DNA from: an uncultured Prevotellaceae bacterium | GTDB taxonomy: Bacteria; Bacteroidota; Bacteroidia; Bacteroidales; Bacteroidaceae | Reading direction: 5' to 3' | NCBI GenBank assembly: GCA_900318115.1 | Contig: ONJJ01000028.1 | Coordinates: forward strand, 1 to 42,607 | DNA length: 42,607 nt | Shown: positions 23,985 through 32,128 of the stretch, one piece after another | Layout: every line of letters begins with the position of its first letter | How positions within the stretch are numbered: position 1 is the first letter of the stretch | Translations under genes and position numbers: made by a program | The notes under the pieces: generated by a model | What the model saw: the letters and a program-made list of their open reading frames with translations, nothing else | What the model was told of the DNA's origin: nothing | Databases searched by the model: none

Positions 23985-24064
23985 CGATGTTTTGATGTCT
24001 CGATATCCCGGATTCTCGAAATTCCGATGCGTCGAAGTTCCGAAATCCCGAAGTCTCGAGTCTC
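23985..24064. repeat. Degenerate tandem array, period 8, ten units
   Basis: Eight-base units from 23985 nearly all begin with CGA or CGG and end in a pyrimidine-rich TCT/TCC/TTC, for example CGATATCC, CGAAATCC and CGAAGTCT. The array fills the space between rfbA (3' end at 24068) and the unknown gene (5' end at 23959). A related array with the same period is at 27713-27800. Confidence 0.75.
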
Positions 24065-24067
24065 GGT

Positions 24068-24970
24068 TCAAAGCCTGGACGGCTCGCAGTCCTTGAGCTC
24101 GTCGATGACTTTGAGCAGGTACTGTCCGTACTGGTTCTTGATCATCGGCTGTGCCAGCTGGCGCATCTTTTCCTCGTTGATCCATCCTTTGCGGTAGGCG
24201 ATACCTTCGAGGCAGGCAATTTTCAGTCCCTGGCGCTTCTCGATGACTTCGATGAATGTGGAGGCTTCGCTGAGGCTGTCGTGGGTGCCTGTGTCCAGCC
24301 ATGCGAAGCCGCGTCCAAGGGTCTGCACCTTCAGCTCGCCATCTTCGAGGAAGCGCTGGTTCACGGTCGTGATTTCCAGTTCGCCACGGGCCGAGGGCTT
24401 GATCTCATGGGCAACGCGCACGACCTTGTTGGGATAGAAGTAGAGTCCTACGACGGCATAGTTGGATTTGGGCTTGGCAGGCTTCTCCTCGATGCTGAGG
24501 CAGTTGCCCTCGCGGTCAAACTCGGCTACGCCATAACGCTCGGGATCGTTGACCCAGTAGCCGAAGACCGTAGCCTTCTTCTCCTCTTCAGCCGTGCGCA
24601 CGGCTTCCTTCAGCATCCCGGAGAAACCGGCACCGTGGAAGATGTTGTCGCCCAGCACCAGACAGGCACTGTCGTCGCCGATGAAATCCTCGCCAATGAG
24701 GAACGCCTGAGCCAGACCGTCCGGCGAAGGCTGCTCGGCATATTCAAAGCGTACGCCGAAGTCCGAGCCATCACCCAGCAGACGTCGGAAACCCGGCAAG
24801 TCGTGGGGAGTGGAGATGATGAGTATTTCGCGGATGCCTGCTATCATCAGAACAGAGATTGGATAGTAGATCATCGGTTTGTCGAAAATCGGAAGCATTT
24901 GCTTCGAAACACCCTTCGTGATGGGGTAAAGACGGGTGCCGGAACCTCCGGCAAGAACTATTCCTTTCAT
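24068..24970 (-). CDS. rfbA: Glucose-1-phosphate thymidylyltransferase
   Basis: A 300-residue nucleotidyltransferase that makes dTDP-glucose from glucose-1-phosphate and dTTP, the first step toward dTDP-L-rhamnose and related sugars for surface glycans. The signature [20 protein letters not shown] is at residues 6-25; [10 protein letters not shown] near 104-113 carries the metal-binding Asp, and [19 protein letters not shown] is near 162. Length is normal for RfbA/RmlA. rfbB, rfbC and rfbD are not in the window. The gene is divergent from the Wzc-type kinase and each has its own promoter box in the 183-base gap. Confidence 0.95.
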   Translation of the reverse strand: MKGIVLAGGSGTRLYPITKGVSKQMLPIFDKPMIYYPISVLMIAGIREILIISTPHDLPGFRRLLGDGSDFGVRFEYAEQPSPDGLAQAFLIGEDFIGDDSACLVLGDNIFHGAGFSGMLKEAVRTAEEEKKATVFGYWVNDPERYGVAEFDREGNCLSIEEKPAKPKSNYAVVGLYFYPNKVVRVAHEIKPSARGELEITTVNQRFLEDGELKVQTLGRGFAWLDTGTHDSLSEASTFIEVIEKRQGLKIACLEGIAYRKGWINEEKMRQLAQPMIKNQYGQYLLKVIDELKDCEPSRL

Positions 24971-24993
24971 GTGAATTTAGCTTTTCGTGGTGC

Positions 24994-25001
24994 AAAAGTA
25001 C
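24994..25001 (-). promoter_or_regulatory. -7 box of rfbA
   Basis: TACTTTTG on the minus strand fits TAnnTTTG, 23 bases before the rfbA ATG. Confidence 0.55.
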
Positions 25002-25085
25002 GCTAAAAAGGCATTAAATCCAAAAAAATTAGCTTCTTTTTTCGTTTTTCCGTCCGAATAAGCACGATTATTGAAAAAGTATGCC

Positions 25086-25093
25086 TATCTTTG
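25086..25093 (+). promoter_or_regulatory. -7 box of the Wzc-type kinase gene
   Basis: TATCTTTG fits TAnnTTTG, 60 bases before the ATG at 25154. The in-frame ATG at 25091 overlaps this box, which argues for the later start. Confidence 0.6.
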
Positions 25094-25153
25094 CACCCGC
25101 AAAGCGTGTCTTGCGTATTTCCCTATTCCGAAAACTACACCTTATTATTATAT

Positions 25154-27598
25154 ATGGCAGAATTCATCGACAATGAAAGACTTGAGACCGAGGAGTCGTC
25201 AGGTTTTGATTATCGCAAATTGTGGTCCCTGGTGGTCCTGAACTGGTACTGGATTATCCTGTCCACCGTGCTTTTCATCACCGCTGCATTCATCTACCTG
25301 CGCTATCAGGCACCGGTCTATCAGACCTCCACCAAGATCCTGATCAAGGATGAACGTGGCAAGAAATCCAGCGGCCAGGAGATGGCACTCGATCAGCTGG
25401 GTCTCATCACCAACTCCAACGGCTTCGACAACGAATTGGAAATCATCAGCTCCACAGCTGTTGCCACGCGTGCCGTCAAGGCTCTGAAATTGTATGTCAG
25501 TTACTACATTCAGGGTCGCATTTCTGAGCACGAGCTCTACAAGACTTCTCCCTACCTGGTGGATCTGGAGGAGTCTCGCCTGGATTTGCTGGAAGTGGCA
25601 ATCCCCATCGAAATGACGAAAATCGACAAGGGTATTCATGTGAAGGTGGAACTCCCGTCGAAGGGAGAGGAACCTGAGTTGCTGGAGCGTGACCTCACCA
25701 GCTTCCCCTGTTTGCTCAGCACCAAGCTCGGCAAGATTATGTTCACTCAGAACCCTGGCTTTAACATGGGCGAGAACAAGGTGACTGCCATCATCTATCC
25801 GCCCGTGGCAGTGGGACGCGGCTACTCCAAGAGCCTCGACGTCTCGCCCACCAGCAAGACTACTACCGTGGCCAACCTCTCGCTGTTAGACACTCACGTG
25901 GAACGTGCCAAGGACTACCTGCTTCAGCTCGTGGAATCCTACAACGATGATGCTAATGAGGACAAGAACGAGGTGGCCCGCAAGACAGAGGACTTCATCA
26001 ACGAGCGCATAGAGGTCATCCGCGAGGAACTGGACATGACCGAGAGCCAGATTGAAGGCTACAAGCGCGAGAACGAACTCATCAACCTGCCGACGGATGC
26101 TTCCCAGGCTCTGACCCAGACCACCGAGTTCCAGAAACGCCAGGTGGAAATCCAGACACAGATGAGCCTCGTCAAGTCCCTCATCGACTTTGTCATGATT
26201 CCTGCCAACTGCAACAGCCTCATTCCTGCTAATATCGGCATCACCAATCAGGCAATCAATACGATGATTGCAGATTATAACACCTTGGTGCTTAATCGCG
26301 AACGCCTCATCCGCAGTTCTTCCGAGAACTCGCCCCTCGTCATCCAGAAGACAGAGGAGATTGCCGTTATGTGGGATGCCGTGGGCAAACAGCTCCGCAG
26401 CCTCTACAACGACTTGCATACCCAGAAGACCAGTGTGGATCAGCAGTATGCTCTCTTCGCCGGCAAGGTCAGCAGCACGCCTACCCAGGAACGCACCATG
26501 AACAATATGGGCCGTCAGCAGGAAATCAAGGCAGGCTTGTATCTGATGCTGCTTCAGAAGCGCGAGGAGAACTCTATCTCCCTGGCTTCCACAGCGAACA
26601 AGGCCCGTATCATCGACCTGCCCCAGCGTGGAGCCAAGGTGAGCCCCAAGACCAGCATCATTCTGCTGGCAGCGTTCATCCTCGGAATGATCTTCCCGCT
26701 CGCTCTGCTCTATCTGCGTGAGATGCTGCGCTTCCGCATCGAAGGACGCGAGGATCTGGAGAAACTCACCAAGGTCAGCGTCATGGCCGACATCCCGCTC
26801 ACCCGCGAACTGGGCGAGGGCGAACGCGCCATCGTGGTCCGCGAGAACAAGAATAATATGATGGAAGAAGCCTTCCGCGGACTGCGCACGAACCTGCGCT
26901 TCCTCCTGGCACCGGGCGAGAAGGTCATATTGACGACATCTTCTATGCCTGGTGAAGGTAAGACCTTCGTGGCCACGAACCTCGCTATGTCCCTTGCTCT
27001 GCTGGGCAAGAAGGTCATCATCGTGGGTCTGGATATCCGCAAGCCGCGTCTGGTCAAGCTCTTCGGTCTGCCTTCCAACAAACAGGGTATCACCAACTAC
27101 CTCATCGGTGAGTCGGCCGACTTCGATCTGTTGGAGAAGCAGATCTTCCGCGGCGTGGCCAACGAGAACCTCGACGTGCTCCCGGCAGGTATCATCCCGC
27201 CGAACCCGGGAGAACTCATCACCCGCGACCTGCTGGACAAGGCCATCGATTACTTTAAGACCAAGTACGACTACATCATCCTCGACACCCCGCCCGTGGG
27301 ACTGGTCAGCGACACCTTCGAACTGGGCCGTCTGGCAAACGTCACCTTCTTCGTCGTGCGTTGCGAAGTCACCACCAAGGCCGACGTGGAACTCATCAAC
27401 CGAGTTCAGGCCGAGGGCAAGCTGCCGAAGATGAACATCGTCTTCAACGGCGTGGACCTGAAGAAGAAGAAGTACGGCTTCTACTACGGCTACGGTCGCT
27501 ATGGCGGCTACAGCAAGTACGGCACCTACTATGGCCGCTATGGTCACTACGGCACCTACGGTAACTACGGCGACAAGTCATCCCGCGTGGAGAAGTAA
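25154..27598 (+). CDS. Exopolysaccharide co-polymerase with tyrosine autokinase domain (Wzc-like)
   Basis: An 814-residue inner-membrane protein that controls chain length and export of a Wzy-dependent polysaccharide. Residues 27-49 are the first membrane helix, followed by a Wzz periplasmic domain with long coiled coils (ETEDFINERIEVIREELDMTE), and the second helix is at about 501-525. The cytoplasmic BY-kinase has Walker A MPGEGKT (598-604), Walker A' VIIVGLDIRKPRL (about 621) and Walker B YDYIILD (705-711). The C-terminal tail (about 770-805) is a Gly/Tyr cluster with 13 tyrosines in about 36 residues, the expected site of autophosphorylation. There is no Wza exporter next door. The start was chosen from the promoter position. 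Confidence 0.92.
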   Translation: MAEFIDNERLETEESSGFDYRKLWSLVVLNWYWIILSTVLFITAAFIYLRYQAPVYQTSTKILIKDERGKKSSGQEMALDQLGLITNSNGFDNELEIISSTAVATRAVKALKLYVSYYIQGRISEHELYKTSPYLVDLEESRLDLLEVAIPIEMTKIDKGIHVKVELPSKGEEPELLERDLTSFPCLLSTKLGKIMFTQNPGFNMGENKVTAIIYPPVAVGRGYSKSLDVSPTSKTTTVANLSLLDTHVERAKDYLLQLVESYNDDANEDKNEVARKTEDFINERIEVIREELDMTESQIEGYKRENELINLPTDASQALTQTTEFQKRQVEIQTQMSLVKSLIDFVMIPANCNSLIPANIGITNQAINTMIADYNTLVLNRERLIRSSSENSPLVIQKTEEIAVMWDAVGKQLRSLYNDLHTQKTSVDQQYALFAGKVSSTPTQERTMNNMGRQQEIKAGLYLMLLQKREENSISLASTANKARIIDLPQRGAKVSPKTSIILLAAFILGMIFPLALLYLREMLRFRIEGREDLEKLTKVSVMADIPLTRELGEGERAIVVRENKNNMMEEAFRGLRTNLRFLLAPGEKVILTTSSMPGEGKTFVATNLAMSLALLGKKVIIVGLDIRKPRLVKLFGLPSNKQGITNYLIGESADFDLLEKQIFRGVANENLDVLPAGIIPPNPGELITRDLLDKAIDYFKTKYDYIILDTPPVGLVSDTFELGRLANVTFFVVRCEVTTKADVELINRVQAEGKLPKMNIVFNGVDLKKKKYGFYYGYGRYGGYSKYGTYYGRYGHYGTYGNYGDKSSRVEK

Positions 27599-27647
27599 TC
27601 CCCTCACTTTTGTAAATAAAGGAGTAATTCTCCAACCTTTAATAAAG

Positions 27648-27700
27648 AAACATCCACCGCAGCGTTTCCCTGCGGTGGATGTTTTCTTTGTTCTCTTCTT
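27648..27700 (+). terminator. Rho-independent terminator of the Wzc-type gene
   Basis: AAACATCCACCGCAG (27648-27662) pairs perfectly with 27670-27684, followed by a T-rich run. Confidence 0.9.
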
Positions 27701-27712
27701 TTTTCGTTATTT

Positions 27713-27800
27713 CGACATCTTGACACTTCGACATCACGGCATCACGACATCTCGACAACTCGACAACTCGATACTTCGATATCTCGACATCTCGTCTTCT
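27713..27800. repeat. Degenerate tandem array, period 8, eleven units
   Basis: Eight-base units from 27713 follow the pattern CGACATCT with drift (CGACAACT twice in a row, CGATACTT, CGATATCT). The array lies between the Wzc-type gene's terminator and the 3' end of the alpha/beta hydrolase. It resembles the array at 23985-24064 in period, CGA phase and orientation. Confidence 0.8.
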
Positions 27801-27835
27801 TTAATTTTTTAATTTTCTCATTTTTTCCTTTCCCC

Positions 27836-28663
27836 TTATCTCATCTCCTTTACGAAGAAGTCGATGGTCAGGCGGACAGCCTCGGCGGGATTCGGACCGA
27901 AGCCGTGGTCGTAGCGTTCCAGCTGATGCCACTCGCTTCCCTTCCACATCTGATGGAAACGCAGGCCGTAGGTGTAGGGCACCACGCGGTCGGCAGTGCC
28001 ATGAATGACACAGGCATGACCCTTGTAGCCGGCAGCTGTCTCGTAGATGGGCAGCCGGAAGGCCGTGTTGATGTAGTCGCGTCCGAGGCGGTGGCCCCAG
28101 ACTTCCACGTACTCGGGCGGATCCAGCGGGTCACCCTTGAAGGGAGGCTGTCCGGCCACGGTGCCGCGGATGGCATCGTCGCGCAGCACGCCGGCAGGCG
28201 CCAGCAGCACCACGCCGCCCTTCAGCGCCTTCTTGCCCAGTTGGCCGGCCAGCATCGCTGTGACCACGCCGCCCTGTGAGTGTCCGGCAATGCCGATGCG
28301 GCCGAAGCGCGGGTCGGCTTTGATGTATTCGTAGATGCGACGTGCATCCTCCACCTCGTTGGGCACCGTCATCTGCTGGAAGTCGCCCTCGCTCTCGCCG
28401 TGGCCGTTGAAGTCGAAGCGGATGGAGGCAATGCCGTGTTTCTCCAGTCCGTCGGCGATGCCGTTCGAGAGTCCGTTGTTGCGGGCGCCGCCGAAGCCGT
28501 GGCAGAGGATGACGATGGGGCAGTGCTTCGGCATCACGTCGGGTGTTTGCAGTTCGGCCACCAGCTTGCCGTGGTCGCCTTGAATCGTCAGGCGCTCTGT
28601 GCGTGCGCTGGCGAAGCCTGTGCATAACAGACAGACACAGGCCAAAATCAGTTTCTTGTTCAT
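27836..28663 (-). CDS. Secreted alpha/beta hydrolase (esterase-like)
   Basis: A 275-residue protein with an N-terminal signal peptide (MNKKLILACVCLLCTGFASA). The alpha/beta hydrolase fold has oxyanion motif HGFGG, FDFNGHGESEGDF, nucleophile Ser129 in GHSQGG, acid Asp225 in HGTADRVVP and His253 in YDHGFG. The pattern resembles cinnamoyl/feruloyl esterases and related acyl esterases, so an ester of a plant or dietary compound is a likely substrate; this is inferred. The start at 28663 gives a clean signal peptide; the ATG at 28678 would add five residues. It is not obviously in an operon with fucO. Confidence 0.83.
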   Translation of the reverse strand: MNKKLILACVCLLCTGFASARTERLTIQGDHGKLVAELQTPDVMPKHCPIVILCHGFGGARNNGLSNGIADGLEKHGIASIRFDFNGHGESEGDFQQMTVPNEVEDARRIYEYIKADPRFGRIGIAGHSQGGVVTAMLAGQLGKKALKGGVVLLAPAGVLRDDAIRGTVAGQPPFKGDPLDPPEYVEVWGHRLGRDYINTAFRLPIYETAAGYKGHACVIHGTADRVVPYTYGLRFHQMWKGSEWHQLERYDHGFGPNPAEAVRLTIDFFVKEMR

Positions 28664-28750
28664 GGGATTGTTCGTCATTATGCAGTAGTCAAATGAAGCA
28701 TTGCTGCCCCATTTGACTCCTGCCTGAATCGTATTGGTGTACTCGTGCGC

Positions 28751-29905
28751 TTACAGGATCTGGTGGTACAGGTCGATGATGTCCTGCTTAGTGACCGGGC
28801 GCGGGTTGCCGGGCGTGCAGACGTCGTTGATGGCTTGTTCGGCCAGTGCCTCGATGTCCTTCTCCGTGATTCCGAGGTCGGTCAGGCGCTTGTTCGTTCC
28901 TACGCGTGCGCTCAGGTCCTCGATAGCCTTGCAGGCAGCTTCGGCAGCCTCCTCCTTGCTCATGCCGGCTTCATAGACACCGCACGCCTTGGCGATCTCG
29001 GCGTACTTGTCGATGGCGGCAGGCATATTGTAGCGCATCACCGTGGGCAGCAGCATAGCACAAGCCACGCCGTGGGGCACGTCGAACAGGGCCGACAGCG
29101 GATGAGCCATGCCGTGGTCCACGCCCAAGCCTACATTCGAGAATGCCATACCTGCCACGTACTGAGCCACAGCCATACCGTCGCGTCCTACAGGGTTCGT
29201 GGGCTCGTCCACGGCCATCGGCAGGTACTTGTAAATCATCTCGATAGCCTTCACCTCGAACATATCGCTCAGCTCCCAGGCAGCCTTCGTGATCAGTCCT
29301 TCGATGGCATGCGTCATTGCGTCCATACCCGTGGCGGCGGTGAGGCTCTTGGGCAGGGAGTACATCAGTTCGGCGTCGATGATGGCCACGCACGGGATGT
29401 CGTTGGGGTCCACGCACACCATCTTGGCCTGGCGCGTCTCGTCGATGATGACGTAGTTGATGGTCGTCTCGGCTGCCGTGCCGGCCGTGGTCGGCAGTGC
29501 GATGATGGGCAGCGACTTCTTCTTCGTGTCGGCCACGCCCTCTAATGAGACGATATCAGCGAACTCAGGGTTGTTCACCACGATACCGATACCCTTGGCA
29601 GTATCCATGGAGGAACCGCCTCCGATGGCCACGATGAAGTCTGCCTCGGCCTGCTTGCAGGCCTCGATGCCGTTCTTCACGTTCGTCACGGTGGGGTTGG
29701 GCTTCACGTCGTCGAAAATCTCATAGGCGATGCCGGCCTCGTCCATCACGTCCAGCACCATCTTGGCCACTCCGAACTTCATCAGTCCCTTGTCCGTGAC
29801 CACGAGGGCCTTCTTGAAACCAAGTCGATTCACCACGCCGGGCAGTTCCTTGCGAGCACCGGGACCGAAGTACGAAACTTCATTCAGAATAAATCTGTTT
29901 ACCAT
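28751..29905 (-). CDS. fucO: Lactaldehyde reductase / 1,2-propanediol oxidoreductase (iron-containing alcohol dehydrogenase)
   Basis: A 384-residue group III dehydrogenase that reduces L-lactaldehyde to 1,2-propanediol with NADH at the end of fucose or rhamnose fermentation. GGGSSMDTAKG at 95-105 binds the nucleotide, ALPTTAGTAAE is at 137-146, and the metal ligands are Asp195 and His199 (TGMDAMTHAIEG), His264 (GVDHGMAHPLSA) and His278. Length and motifs match the Bacteroidales FucO. It is a single gene with its own promoter box. A rhamnosidase elsewhere in the window would supply rhamnose, but no rha or fuc operon is present. Confidence 0.9.
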   Translation of the reverse strand: MVNRFILNEVSYFGPGARKELPGVVNRLGFKKALVVTDKGLMKFGVAKMVLDVMDEAGIAYEIFDDVKPNPTVTNVKNGIEACKQAEADFIVAIGGGSSMDTAKGIGIVVNNPEFADIVSLEGVADTKKKSLPIIALPTTAGTAAETTINYVIIDETRQAKMVCVDPNDIPCVAIIDAELMYSLPKSLTAATGMDAMTHAIEGLITKAAWELSDMFEVKAIEMIYKYLPMAVDEPTNPVGRDGMAVAQYVAGMAFSNVGLGVDHGMAHPLSALFDVPHGVACAMLLPTVMRYNMPAAIDKYAEIAKACGVYEAGMSKEEAAEAACKAIEDLSARVGTNKRLTDLGITEKDIEALAEQAINDVCTPGNPRPVTKQDIIDLYHQIL

Positions 29906-29957
29906 AAATGCAATTAATTAATGTGAGTTAGTAGTTCAAATGTTCATTAAGGTGCTG

Positions 29958-29965
29958 CAAAAATA
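29958..29965 (-). promoter_or_regulatory. -7 box of fucO
   Basis: TATTTTTG on the minus strand fits TAnnTTTG, 52 bases before the ATG. Confidence 0.5.
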
Positions 29966-30029
29966 GGAAAACTTCTTCTACAGGCCACACTTTTCTGGAA
30001 CTTTCTCTCGTTTTTCGGAGGAATCTTAG

Positions 30030-30037
30030 TACTTTTG
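30030..30037 (+). promoter_or_regulatory. -7 box of the YccF gene
   Basis: TACTTTTG fits TAnnTTTG, 84 bases before the ATG at 30122. Confidence 0.5.
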
Positions 30038-30121
30038 CCCCGCAGAAGCCGTGAATTTACAGCTCGGTGATGCTAAAAGCGGCTTCGTTGACTCAGGAAA
30101 TAACGAATTTAATTAGATGTT

Positions 30122-30487
30122 ATGAAGACTTTGGGAAATATTATCTGGGTGCTGTTCGGCGGTCTGGAGATTGCCCTTCAGTATGTACTTTCCAGCCTCG
30201 CGCTGATGGTTACGATCGTGGGGATTCCGTTTGGGTTGCAGACGCTGAAGTTAGGAATACTGGCGCTGTGGCCTTTCGGGGCAGATGTGAGGAAGAAACC
30301 AACGAGCGGGTGCCTGAACACCTTGATGAACGTGGTGTGGTTGCTGTTCGGTGGTTTCCTCATCTTCCTGCATCACATCTTGCTGGGGGTGGTGTTCTGC
30401 ATCACCATCATTGGCATCCCCTTCGGCAAGCAGCATTTCAAGTTGGCAGAGATAGCCCTCACGCCGTTCGGCCGGGAGATTATATGA
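30122..30487 (+). CDS. YccF domain membrane protein
   Basis: A 121-residue inner-membrane protein built from two copies of the YccF unit. Copy one covers about 5-53 (IIWVLFGGLEIALQY, IVGIPFGLQTLKLG, LWPFG), copy two about 69-117 (VVWLLFGGFLIFLHH, IIGIPFGKQHFKLAE, LTPFG). Each unit has two hydrophobic stretches. The family is widespread with no established function. It is monocistronic, upstream of ilvC, with no evident link to it. Confidence 0.88.
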   Translation: MKTLGNIIWVLFGGLEIALQYVLSSLALMVTIVGIPFGLQTLKLGILALWPFGADVRKKPTSGCLNTLMNVVWLLFGGFLIFLHHILLGVVFCITIIGIPFGKQHFKLAEIALTPFGREII

Positions 30488-30663
30488 AGTGCATGATGAC
30501 TCCTGCTGCTTCGGAATACCGGTGGCGGCAGAAGAGGAGATGAAGCAGCGGTACTGGGCCGAAAAGGCAGAGTGGGGTGGGGCGGATATGACAAAAATCA
30601 ACAAAAACCGCGCTTTCGCTTAAAAAGATTAAGCATTTGTGCGACTTTCTGCGTCAAATTGTC

Positions 30664-30671
30664 TATCTTTG
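30664..30671 (+). promoter_or_regulatory. -7 box of ilvC
   Basis: TATCTTTG fits TAnnTTTG, 65 bases before the ATG at 30737; a TTTG at 30636-30639 may serve as the -33 element although the spacing is a little long. Confidence 0.6.
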
Positions 30672-30736
30672 CGGCAGAAAACGCGAAACAAATAAACTTT
30701 AACCATTAAACTGCGGCGCAAGCCGCGTCTATCATC

Positions 30737-31780
30737 ATGGCAAAAATGAATTTTGGCGGCGTCATCGAGGAAGTGATGACCCGCGAGGAGTTCCCCTTAG
30801 AGAAGGCACGTGAGGTGCTGAAGAACGAGACCATCGCTGTCCTCGGCTACGGCGTGCAGGGTCCTGGTCAGGCTTGCAACCTGCGCGACAATGGCTTCAA
30901 CGTCATCGTCGGTCAGCGCGAGGGCAAGACCTATGAGAAGGCCGTTGCCGACGGCTGGGTACCTGGCGAGACACTGTTCTCCCTCGAGGAGGCCGCAGAG
31001 CGTGGCACCATCGTCTGCCTGTTACTCTCCGATGCAGCCCAGATGCAGCTCTGGCCTACCATCAAGCCCCACCTCACTCCCGGCAAGACGCTGTACTTCA
31101 GCCACGGCTTCGCCATCACTTGGAACGACCGCACGGGTGTGATTCCTCCTGCCGACATCGACGTCATCATGGTTGCCCCCAAGGGCAGCGGCACCAGCCT
31201 GCGCACCATGTTCCTCGAAGGCCGCGGCCTCAACAGCAGCTACGCCATCTATCAGGATGCCTCCGGCCATGCCTTGGAGAAGGTGCTCGCCTTCGGTATC
31301 GGCATTGGTTCGGGCTACCTCTTCGAGACCACTTTCCAGCGCGAGGCTACCTCTGACCTCACCGGCGAGCGTGGTTCCTTGATGGGTGCCATCCAGGGTC
31401 TGCTGCTGGCTCAGTACGAAGTGCTGCGCGAGAACGGCCACACACCCTCCGAGGCCTTCAACGAGACTGTAGAGGAGCTCACACAGAGCCTCATGCCCCT
31501 CTTCGCTGCTAAGGGTATGGACTGGATGTATGCCAACTGCAGCACCACTGCACAGCGTGGTGCACTGGACTGGTTCCCCCGTTTCCACGATGCCATCAAG
31601 CCCGTGATGGAGAAGCTCTACGCCAGCGTGAAGAGCGGCCACGAGGCACAGATCAGCATCGACAGCAACAGCAAGCCTGGCTACCGCGAAGGTCTTGAGC
31701 AGGAACTCAAGGCTCTGCGCGAGAGCGAGATGTGGCGCACCGCTGCCGTCGTCCGCCAGCTCCGTCCGGAGAACAACTGA
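30737..31780 (+). CDS. ilvC: Ketol-acid reductoisomerase
   Basis: A 347-residue enzyme of valine, leucine and isoleucine synthesis that isomerises and reduces acetolactate or acetohydroxybutyrate with NAD(P)H. The Rossmann motif GYGVQGPGQACNLRDNG is near 37-53, and the knotted C-terminal domain contains the metal-binding stretch SDLTGERGSLMGAIQGLL near 209-226 and the later ETVEELTQSLMP. Length fits the Bacteroidales form. It stands alone here, with promoter and terminator on either side; ilvB, ilvN and ilvD are outside the window. Confidence 0.95.
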   Translation: MAKMNFGGVIEEVMTREEFPLEKAREVLKNETIAVLGYGVQGPGQACNLRDNGFNVIVGQREGKTYEKAVADGWVPGETLFSLEEAAERGTIVCLLLSDAAQMQLWPTIKPHLTPGKTLYFSHGFAITWNDRTGVIPPADIDVIMVAPKGSGTSLRTMFLEGRGLNSSYAIYQDASGHALEKVLAFGIGIGSGYLFETTFQREATSDLTGERGSLMGAIQGLLLAQYEVLRENGHTPSEAFNETVEELTQSLMPLFAAKGMDWMYANCSTTAQRGALDWFPRFHDAIKPVMEKLYASVKSGHEAQISIDSNSKPGYREGLEQELKALRESEMWRTAAVVRQLRPENN

Positions 31781-31805
31781 TGGGTACCAGGCAGTGGGCA
31801 ATCCA

Positions 31806-31856
31806 CTCCACTGCAGGAAATATTATTCTCCCCTCCGCTGCAGGACATCTTATTCT
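31806..31856. repeat. Short direct repeat after ilvC
   Basis: Two 24-base copies (31806-31829 and 31833-31856) differ at three positions; both contain the CTGCAGGA core and end in TTATTCT. They lie between the ilvC stop and its terminator. Confidence 0.55.
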
Positions 31857-31858
31857 AT

Positions 31859-31900
31859 AAAATTGCGCTCGGCTCATGATAGAACCGAGCGCAATTTTTT
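31859..31900 (+). terminator. Rho-independent terminator of ilvC
   Basis: AAAATTGCGCTCGG (31859-31872) pairs with CCGAGCGCAATTTT (31885-31898), ending in a T-run. Confidence 0.92.
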
Positions 31901-31901
31901 C

Positions 31902-31934
31902 ATTTTTTAACTCAGAAAAGTCCGCACCTGTCAC
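31902..31934. repeat. Dispersed 33-base repeat, copy 1
   Basis: This stretch (with TTTTTTAACTCAGAAAAG at its left end and ACCTGTCAC at its right end) recurs as an inverted copy at 37459-37491 with one mismatch. It directly follows the ilvC terminator and precedes the REP-like array. Confidence 0.75.
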
Positions 31935-32020
31935 TGGCATCACGGGCGCAACCCGATTCCTCCAAGTTCATGGCGCGGAGGCGCTTTGGTCTGCTGCGCT
32001 GATCCAAAAGGAAATGATGA

Positions 32021-32111
32021 GAACCGCGCTGGAAAGCGCTGGCACCGCGGCAGAGGGGTCAAGCGCGGGCACCTCGGCAGACCGGAGGAACGCTGGTACC
32101 GCGGCGAGGGG
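32021..32111. repeat. REP-like GC-rich palindromic array beside the RAYT gene (3' side)
   Basis: About three units built around CGCGCTGGAAAGCGC (a small hairpin) and GGCACCGCGGC. The 348-base gap 31781-32128 is otherwise filled by the ilvC terminator, the direct repeat and the dispersed repeat. The same units occur at 33371-33475 and inside the transposase gene. Confidence 0.7.
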
Positions 32112-32128
32112 GATGTGGTGAATGTAGG

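Noticed and set aside
30067-30543. 158-codon plus-strand frame overlapping the YccF gene
   Set aside because: It is out of frame with the conserved two-unit YccF protein and has no family features.
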